Below, piece by piece: positions 31,825 through 37,050 of a stretch of DNA of 37,050 nucleotides. The stretch comes from Phycisphaerales bacterium (GTDB taxonomy: Bacteria; Planctomycetota; Phycisphaerae; UBA1845), in assembly GCA_003597935.1 (NCBI GenBank), contig QZJT01000028.1, positions 1 to 37,050 of the forward strand, written 5' to 3'. A program made the translations under genes and the position numbers. Each line of letters opens with the position of its first letter. Positions within the stretch are counted from its first letter, which is position 1. A model generated the notes under the pieces. That model was not told where the DNA came from and made no database searches. It was given only the letters and a program-made list of their open reading frames with translations.

Positions 31825-33633
31825 TCACCGCCGCTTCACGACCACGATCGCTATATCATCGCTCTGCTCCGCCAGTCCGACGAAGCGCCGGACGTCCCAC
31901 AGGAGCTGCTGCGCCATCTGCTGCGCCGGCAGGTGGCGGTAGCGCAGCATCGACTCACGAAAGCGAGGCCGGCCCATCGGCTCATCGGCGAAGTTGATCG
32001 CCTCGATCGTACCGTCGGTGGCGAACACCAGCGTGTCGCCGGGCGACAGGTCGATCGTCCCCTTATCATAAGCCTCGCCCGGCCAGATGCCGATGGGCTT
32101 GCCTCCGCGGTCCAGCGGCGTAAACGCCTCGCCCCGCAGCCGCACCGGCGCCTCGTGCCCGGCGTTGCAATAGTCCAGCCTGGTGGCGGCGCGGTTCAGC
32201 ACGCCGTAGAACAGCGTCACGAACTCGTGGACTTCGGTATCGTGGCACAGTTGCCGGTTGATGAGCATCATGGACTCGTCAGCCGCCTCGACGGTCCGGG
32301 CGTGGGCCCGCAGGGTCGAACGCACGGACGCCATCAGCAGCGCCGCGGGGATGCCCTTTCCCGCGACATCCGCAATCGCAATGCCCAGCCGCCCGCCGCC
32401 CAGCTCCAGGAAATCGAAGAAGTCGCCGCCGACGTCGAGCGTCGGCTCGTACACCATGCCGAAGTCGAGCAGGCTGCTGGCCGGCGGCTCGGCCGGGATC
32501 ATCCGCCGCTGAATCTGCCCTGCCCGGTGCATCTGAGCCGAAACCGCCGCCTGCCGGGTCGATTCCTCGTTCAGTCGGGCGTGGGTGATGGCGGCCGCCG
32601 CCTGGGCGCCGATGGAGCGGAGCAGTTGCGCCTCGTTGACGCTGAACGCGCGGTGCTGGCCGGTGTAGACCCGCAGCACGCCCAGCGTCTTGCCCCGGTA
32701 GGTCATGCCTACGCACAGTCCGCTGACGATCCCCTCGGCGATGGCGCTTTCACGGAACCGGATGCGCGAGTCGGTGCGGGCGTCCTCGATGTAGACGGCC
32801 TCGCCATCGAACGCCGCCCGGTCGATCGGGTTGTCGGAGAGCAGCACGCGGCCCTTGTTCAGATAGTCCTGCGATAGATTGTGTACCGCCCGGATCACCA
32901 GCTCCCCGGTGTCCTCGTCGAGCAGCCGGATGGCACACGCCTTGACCCGCAGCGCTTCGTCGACGCGGCGGGCGGTGACGTTCAGGATCTCCTGCAAGTC
33001 GCGGGTGCCGGACAGCAATTGGGTCAGTTCGTGAATCGTGCGCAGGTTTTCGATGTGGGTGGTCAGCTCGTGCGACTGGGCGTAGAGGGTGGCGATCATG
33101 TCCGCCAGAAAGTCGACGAAGCTGAAGACCGCCTGACGGCGCGCCGCTGCCCAGGCCTTCATCTCCCGGGCCGCGGCGCAGAGTGGTTCCGCGTCCATCC
33201 CGCAGCGCCGCGCCACCGCCGCGACCACGGCAAGGTCGAGAGCGGCCGGCGGACGCGCCCCGATGACGATCGTGCCGATCCGCTCGCCGTTCAGGTGAAT
33301 CGGCGCACCGTACACGCTCAGGCCGGACTCGGCCGAAAAGGGAATCAACAGGGGCGAAGGCGCGGCGCAGCACTGCGCCAGGGCCGCATCGATCAAAGCC
33401 CGTCCGGGCGCTGACTCCGACAGCAGCTTCAGGTAGGCGCTGGCCCAGATCGGCGACACGGCCGCCGCGCCGGTCCGGTCGCAGATCACTACCGACACGC
33501 CCACCACCGCGGAGAAACGGTTCTGCGAGCGTTGAAGAACGTCCGCCCGCACCCGCGCTGTCAGCGGTGGCAGGGCCGGTGCGCCCGTTTCCGTTGCGGC
33601 GTCGCCTGCTGGCGGTGGGAGGGTCTCGGTCAC
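31825..33633 (-). CDS. PP2C (SpoIIE/RsbU-type) phosphatase with PocR-like and GAF sensor domains
   Basis: A 602-residue protein. Residues about 30-185 look like a PocR-like sensory domain (VVICDRTGAAAV, LSVYGAPIHLNGERIGTIVI) with a cysteine pair at 88-89; about 205-360 is a GAF domain (LQEILNVTARRVDEALRVKA, GLCVGMTYRGKTLGVLRVY); about 385-600 is SpoIIE: VGGDFFDF (Asp404), IADVAGKGIPAALLMA (Asp422), CNAGHEAP, VFATDGTIEA and QSDDIAIVVV. Such proteins dephosphorylate anti-sigma-factor antagonists in stress signalling. The GTG start overlaps the upstream M42 gene by 4 bases (GTGA), so translation is coupled. An apparent longer frame continues into the M42 gene but is a shadow of it. Confidence 0.92.
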   Translation of the reverse strand: MTETLPPPAGDAATETGAPALPPLTARVRADVLQRSQNRFSAVVGVSVVICDRTGAAAVSPIWASAYLKLLSESAPGRALIDAALAQCCAAPSPLLIPFSAESGLSVYGAPIHLNGERIGTIVIGARPPAALDLAVVAAVARRCGMDAEPLCAAAREMKAWAAARRQAVFSFVDFLADMIATLYAQSHELTTHIENLRTIHELTQLLSGTRDLQEILNVTARRVDEALRVKACAIRLLDEDTGELVIRAVHNLSQDYLNKGRVLLSDNPIDRAAFDGEAVYIEDARTDSRIRFRESAIAEGIVSGLCVGMTYRGKTLGVLRVYTGQHRAFSVNEAQLLRSIGAQAAAAITHARLNEESTRQAAVSAQMHRAGQIQRRMIPAEPPASSLLDFGMVYEPTLDVGGDFFDFLELGGGRLGIAIADVAGKGIPAALLMASVRSTLRAHARTVEAADESMMLINRQLCHDTEVHEFVTLFYGVLNRAATRLDYCNAGHEAPVRLRGEAFTPLDRGGKPIGIWPGEAYDKGTIDLSPGDTLVFATDGTIEAINFADEPMGRPRFRESMLRYRHLPAQQMAQQLLWDVRRFVGLAEQSDDIAIVVVKRR

Positions 33634-34691
33634 TTCGGCGTGAAGTCCATCTTGCCGTCGATGCGGGCGACGGTCTCCGCCAGCAATCGCGCGCAATGGG
33701 TCAGGTCCGACTTGCTGACGATCTCGACCTGCGTGTGCATGTAGCGGTTCGGCACGCTGACCAGGGCCGTGGCCACGCCCGCGCGCGTCAACTGTATGGC
33801 ATTGGCGTCTGTGCCGGTGCCGCCCGCGGCGGCCTCGCGCTGAAACGGGATTTTCCGCTGCCGCGCGGTGCGCAAGAGCAGGTCGCCCAGGGCGGGATTG
33901 ATGTTCGGCCCGATCGAGATCGCCGGTCCGGCCCCCATGCAGATGTCGCCGTGCGACCGCTTGTCCACGTCGGGGTAGTCCGTGGCGTGGGTCACGTCCA
34001 CCGCGATGCCCACCTGCGGGTCCACGCCGAAGCAGGAGGTCCTGGCGCCGCGCAGACCGACCTCTTCCTGCACCGTGCTGACCGCGAACAGGGCGCACTT
34101 GAGCGGCTTGTCCGCCGCTTGCCGCAGCGCCTCCATCACCACCCAGGTACCGCACTTGTCGTCGAAGGCCGGCGAGGCGATCAGGTCGCTGCCGAGTTCG
34201 GTGACGCCGGGCACAAACACCGCCGGATCGCCGATGTCGACGTGTTTGAGCGCTTCCTTCTTGTCCTTGGCGCCGATGTCGATCCACAGTTCGCGCAGTT
34301 CGATCTTGGCCCCCCGCTCTTCCTGTTTGAGCAGGTGGATCGCCCGCCTGCCGATCACGCCCGGCACCGGGCCTTTGCGGCCCAGGAGCGTGACGCGCGA
34401 CCCCGCCAGCACCGCCGGGTCCAGCCCGCCGATCTGGTTGAAGAAGATGAACCCCTTGTCGTCGATGTAGCGGACCATCATGCCGATCTGGTCGCAGTGG
34501 CCGGCCAGCATCACCCGAGGCGAACCTCCTGTATTGATGCCGACGATGACGTTCCCGTGGACGTCGGTCTCGATGGTCTCGGCGCAGTCCGCCATGTACT
34601 CGCGCACCACGCGCTGGGCGGGCTGCTCGAAGCCGGAGGGCGAGGGTGCTTCCAGCAGGCGTTTCAGAAAGTCGTACGCGTGCGGCTTCAT
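33630..34691 (-). CDS. M42 family metallopeptidase (glutamyl aminopeptidase/endoglucanase-like)
   Basis: A 353-residue cytosolic aminopeptidase that forms tetrahedral dodecamers in known members. The two-metal site is complete: His in AGHCDQIGM, Asp in AFDDKCGTW, the Glu pair in VQEEVGLRGA, Asp in VDVTHATDYP, and His in NRYMHTQVEI. Start ATG 34691 follows GGA at a normal distance; an ATG 60 bases earlier is in frame but less likely. The 3' end overlaps the PP2C phosphatase gene by 4 bases. Length is normal. Confidence 0.95.
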   Translation of the reverse strand: MKPHAYDFLKRLLEAPSPSGFEQPAQRVVREYMADCAETIETDVHGNVIVGINTGGSPRVMLAGHCDQIGMMVRYIDDKGFIFFNQIGGLDPAVLAGSRVTLLGRKGPVPGVIGRRAIHLLKQEERGAKIELRELWIDIGAKDKKEALKHVDIGDPAVFVPGVTELGSDLIASPAFDDKCGTWVVMEALRQAADKPLKCALFAVSTVQEEVGLRGARTSCFGVDPQVGIAVDVTHATDYPDVDKRSHGDICMGAGPAISIGPNINPALGDLLLRTARQRKIPFQREAAAGGTGTDANAIQLTRAGVATALVSVPNRYMHTQVEIVSKSDLTHCARLLAETVARIDGKMDFTPK

Positions 34692-34960
34692 CAGGAGTTC
34701 CAGGCACGCCCGCGGCCGGCTGCGGACCGCCAGGCAGACTCGATGGTCCACGAACGATTGGGCGTCACGGAGCGAGTCTACGCCGCGCCCGCGCCAAGCT
34801 CAAGGCGGCCGCAACATCGGGCCGTCGGGTTGAGGTTAGGTCTGTAGCGGCGTGTTTGATATGATGGGTGAGGACCGGTGTGGATTCGGGTCGGAGAAAA
34901 CCGCGTTGGTCGCGGGCGGTCGAACACCCGGCGCAGCCCCCTTTCACGGAGACGATCGAC

Positions 34961-35938
34961 ATGAACTTGCGAACGACAAACCGACTTGGCGGATGTGCCC
35001 TGGCCTTGGCGGTCGGCGTGGCCGCCCACGCTGCCGGACCAGCGGACGTTGACGCCGGGGATCATGCGGTCGGCCGCCCGGCTCTGACCGCCCCGCCTGC
35101 CCCGGCCGGCTCCATGGAAGGACCGGTCGTCACCGGCGTGCTGGAGTGGTACACGAACCAGGCCGACTTCGAGGCGGCTGCCGCCGCCCGCGGAAAGGTC
35201 AACAAGGCGGTTGAGACCTTTGAGGAGTCTACCCAGCAGCCCAACGGGAACGGCTCGCTCAACGATCCCTTGTCGCCCGGCGTGCCGAACGGTCCTTTCC
35301 CCAACGGTCTGGAGGGCGCCCCGAACCTGAGAGTGCAGTCCAATCTCAGCGGCGGCAACCCGGTGACGCCCAATCCGCGCGGCGTGGACGGACTGGTGAA
35401 CCTCTCAGCCGGGTTCGGTGGGGCCGTCAGCGACCTCGTGATGCCCAACTTCTTCGCCGACAGCCTCGACTTGCAGTTCTCCGGCGGCAATAAGACCGCG
35501 GTCGGCGGCAACACCGTCGAATACACGAATGGCGGCCCGCTCGGCGTGGACATCCGGGTGTACGACACCAGCAACGCCTATCTGGGCCAGATGCACTTCT
35601 CGTCCAATATCCAGGGCACCTTCTTCGCAGGCGTCATCTCGGATGTGCCGATTGGACGCATCAACGTTTACAGCCCCAACAATGCCGGCGAAGGTCTCGA
35701 CAACATCCAGCTCTGGTACACCGACGTGCAGGAGTCCCACTGCCTCTACCGCAACAAGAGGGTCAAGGCTCAGGCGTGCAACACCTGCCCGCAGTTCACG
35801 CACGAGTGCGACATCAGCACACCCGCGGTGTGTGGAAGCGTCAAGGACTGCCGCAAGCGGATCAAGCAGGTGATGGCCTGCCCCGATAACCCGGACGGCT
35901 GGTGCAAGGTCCTCCACCTGCGCTGCGACTGCAAGTGA
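34961..35938 (+). CDS. Secreted protein with PEP-CTERM-like sandwich and cysteine-rich C-terminus
   Basis: A 325-residue protein with a signal peptide (NRLGGCALALAVGVAAHAAG). The middle (about 60-270) looks like the beta-sandwich of secreted PEP-CTERM-type proteins: EWYTNQADFEAAAAARGKVN leading to ETFEES, GVDGLVNLSAGFGG, DSLDLQFSGG, and the closing GRINVYSPNNAGEGLDNIQL followed by WYTD. Instead of a PEP-CTERM anchor the last 65 residues hold ten cysteines (NTCPQFTHECDI, VCGSVKDCRK, CPDNPDGWCKVLHLRCDC), probably five disulfides. GGAGA precedes the ATG. No transmembrane anchor. Function unknown; adhesion or matrix binding is possible. Confidence 0.8.
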   Translation: MNLRTTNRLGGCALALAVGVAAHAAGPADVDAGDHAVGRPALTAPPAPAGSMEGPVVTGVLEWYTNQADFEAAAAARGKVNKAVETFEESTQQPNGNGSLNDPLSPGVPNGPFPNGLEGAPNLRVQSNLSGGNPVTPNPRGVDGLVNLSAGFGGAVSDLVMPNFFADSLDLQFSGGNKTAVGGNTVEYTNGGPLGVDIRVYDTSNAYLGQMHFSSNIQGTFFAGVISDVPIGRINVYSPNNAGEGLDNIQLWYTDVQESHCLYRNKRVKAQACNTCPQFTHECDISTPAVCGSVKDCRKRIKQVMACPDNPDGWCKVLHLRCDCK

Positions 35939-36136
35939 TCTGATAGCGCGGTTGCCGTACAGGCAGACGTATTATCGGACAACTTGAGCGAAAGGTCGTT
36001 CATCCGGACGGTGCCGATGCCGATGAACCTGAGTCGAATCTCCCGATCCTGGCCTGCGGCGCGCGCCGGCGCCTGATCGGATGCCAGACGCGGCGGGCGG
36101 ACCGCCGCTTCGATCGGTTGCCGGCAACGGACTTTG

Positions 36137-37050
36137 ATGAGCGGCGACGAGAAGAACCCAGCTCGCGAGCGTCGCGGCTCCGCCGCCTTCGGACTGCAGG
36201 CACGCCTGACCGTCGTCGTGATCGGGATGACCTTCTCGGTCGCGTGGCTGGCGTGTACGTTCCTGGTGTCGTCCAGCACCCGCCTGGTTCGCGACGAGCA
36301 ATCGGCCTACGCGATGCACACCGCCGGGCTGCTGGCCCGCGCCGTCGCCTATGCCCAGGCCGCCCAGGGACGCATTGACGTCAACGACGTGATCCGGGAG
36401 GCGATCCGGCCGTCACGGCTGATCTTCGCGGACGTCTACGGCGCTGACTGGAAGCCGATCGCCTCCTCCCGCCGGGACGTCATCGAGCGCATCCCCCTCA
36501 ACGAGGACCTGGCCCGGCCGCTGGTGGGCAATCCCAGTTTCCGCGCCGCCCAGGGCGCGATCCCGGCACACCTGGAAGTGATCTACCCCATCGCCCCGCT
36601 GCCGGATGAGATCGGGCCGGGGTCGCTGCTGACGCCCTCCGCGCCGCGCTACGTGCGCGTCGGCGTCACGGTGCAGTCGTCGCTGGACTGGACGTCGCGC
36701 ACGGTGGACGTGCTGATCGGGGTGGGCATCATGGTCGGCCTGTTGGCCGTCCCGCTGTGTTTCCTGCTGGCCCGGCGGCTGGTCGTTCCGCTCGAGCGGG
36801 TGATCGACACGATGAACGAGTTCGCCGACGGCGACCTGTCGGTGCGGGCGCCGGTGGTCCGAGGCGACGAGATCGGGATGCTCGCCGACACGTTCAACGC
36901 CATGGCCGACCGCCACCGGCTGCTCTTCGAATGGCGCGGCCGGCCGTTCGTGAACGACCATCTCGACCCGTTCTTCAATGCCTCGGTCGACGCCGGCATC
37001 GTGCTGGCGACCTTTGTCGCCGCCGCCGACCGCGTCGGGCTGGGCACCTG
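36137..37050 (+). CDS. HAMP-domain sensor protein, cut by window edge, with nitroreductase-like tail
   Basis: The visible 304 residues contain a membrane helix (about 24-44), an extracytoplasmic sensor region (45-189), a second helix (190-212), and a HAMP domain (to about 259) with the typical PLERVIDTMNEFADGDLSVR and RGDEIGMLADTFNAM. A histidine kinase, cyclase or chemoreceptor output domain should follow. Instead, from about residue 260 the sequence (FEWRGRPFVNDHLDPFF, then NASVDAGIVLATFVAAADRV and GLGT) looks like the middle of a nitroreductase. The start ATG is preceded by a weak GGA. The 198 bases upstream hold no other gene. Confidence 0.75.
   Translation, partial: MSGDEKNPARERRGSAAFGLQARLTVVVIGMTFSVAWLACTFLVSSSTRLVRDEQSAYAMHTAGLLARAVAYAQAAQGRIDVNDVIREAIRPSRLIFADVYGADWKPIASSRRDVIERIPLNEDLARPLVGNPSFRAAQGAIPAHLEVIYPIAPLPDEIGPGSLLTPSAPRYVRVGVTVQSSLDWTSRTVDVLIGVGIMVGLLAVPLCFLLARRLVVPLERVIDTMNEFADGDLSVRAPVVRGDEIGMLADTFNAMADRHRLLFEWRGRPFVNDHLDPFFNASVDAGIVLATFVAAADRVGLGT

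Noticed and set aside
31825..34707. A single 960-residue protein spanning the PP2C and M42 genes
   Set aside because: The upstream part is out of frame with the clear M42 peptidase and low in complexity; the GTG at 33633 gives a normal PP2C protein with a 4-base overlap.
1..37050. tRNA, rRNA, phage, integrase or IS transposase genes
   Set aside because: I looked for cloverleaf arms with CCA ends, rRNA signatures and DDE/tyrosine-recombinase motifs and found none I could support.

Overview
This is 37 kb of high-GC bacterial DNA. The housekeeping run tpiA, secG, yicC, gmk, rpoZ, coaC, coaB, the large secreted lipoproteins built from FGE-sulfatase-fold and Ig-like modules, the RTX/S-layer-like lipoprotein and the density of short repeats all suggest a member of the Planctomycetota, perhaps Phycisphaerae-like. 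That placement rests on gene content and style only. I see no rRNA or tRNA gene, transposase, phage gene or CRISPR array.

Layout. (1) 1-8.1 kb, minus strand: a lipoprotein of at least 2,200 residues, cut by the left edge, alternating FGE-fold domains with Ig/BACON-like modules; two tandem repeats upstream of it; then a PKD-like lipoprotein. (2) 8.3-9.6 kb, plus strand: a promoter carrying a perfect inverted-repeat operator, then an SPFH/band-7 membrane protein, a possible 26-residue ORF and a ribbon-helix-helix protein. (3) 9.7-12.0 kb: two multi-pass membrane proteins and a TIM-barrel isomerase-like protein whose ribosome binding site lies in a 12-bp hairpin. (4) 12.1-17.3 kb: the housekeeping cluster, in which CoaC and CoaB are separate genes divided by an in-frame block of repeats. 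(5) 17.3-22.2 kb: a repeat-rich gap, a good promoter with a leader of about 360 bases, an RTX/S-layer-like lipoprotein and a small ORF, each followed by a strong terminator. (6) 22.2-26.2 kb: two copies of a palindromic MITE-like element flanking a small antitoxin-like ORF and a DUF6883/DUF4926 pair; then a hairpin array and another lipoprotein. (7) 26.2-30.4 kb: an SxtJ-like membrane protein, an SxtI/NodU-type carbamoyltransferase and a DUF5989 (SxtK-like) protein with a zinc ribbon, facing an SGNH/GDSL hydrolase. (8) 30.5-34.7 kb, minus strand: an HhH-GPD DNA glycosylase, a PP2C phosphatase with sensor domains, and an M42 peptidase overlapping it. (9) 35-37 kb: a secreted cysteine-rich protein and a HAMP-domain sensor cut by the right edge; the last 45 or so residues of the latter look like nitroreductase.

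The most distinctive things are the carbamoyltransferase cluster, which looks like an envelope or small-molecule O-carbamoylation unit, and at least five families of short hairpin or simple repeats that fill most gaps, supply stop codons to three genes and lie between the two halves of what is normally one coaBC gene.
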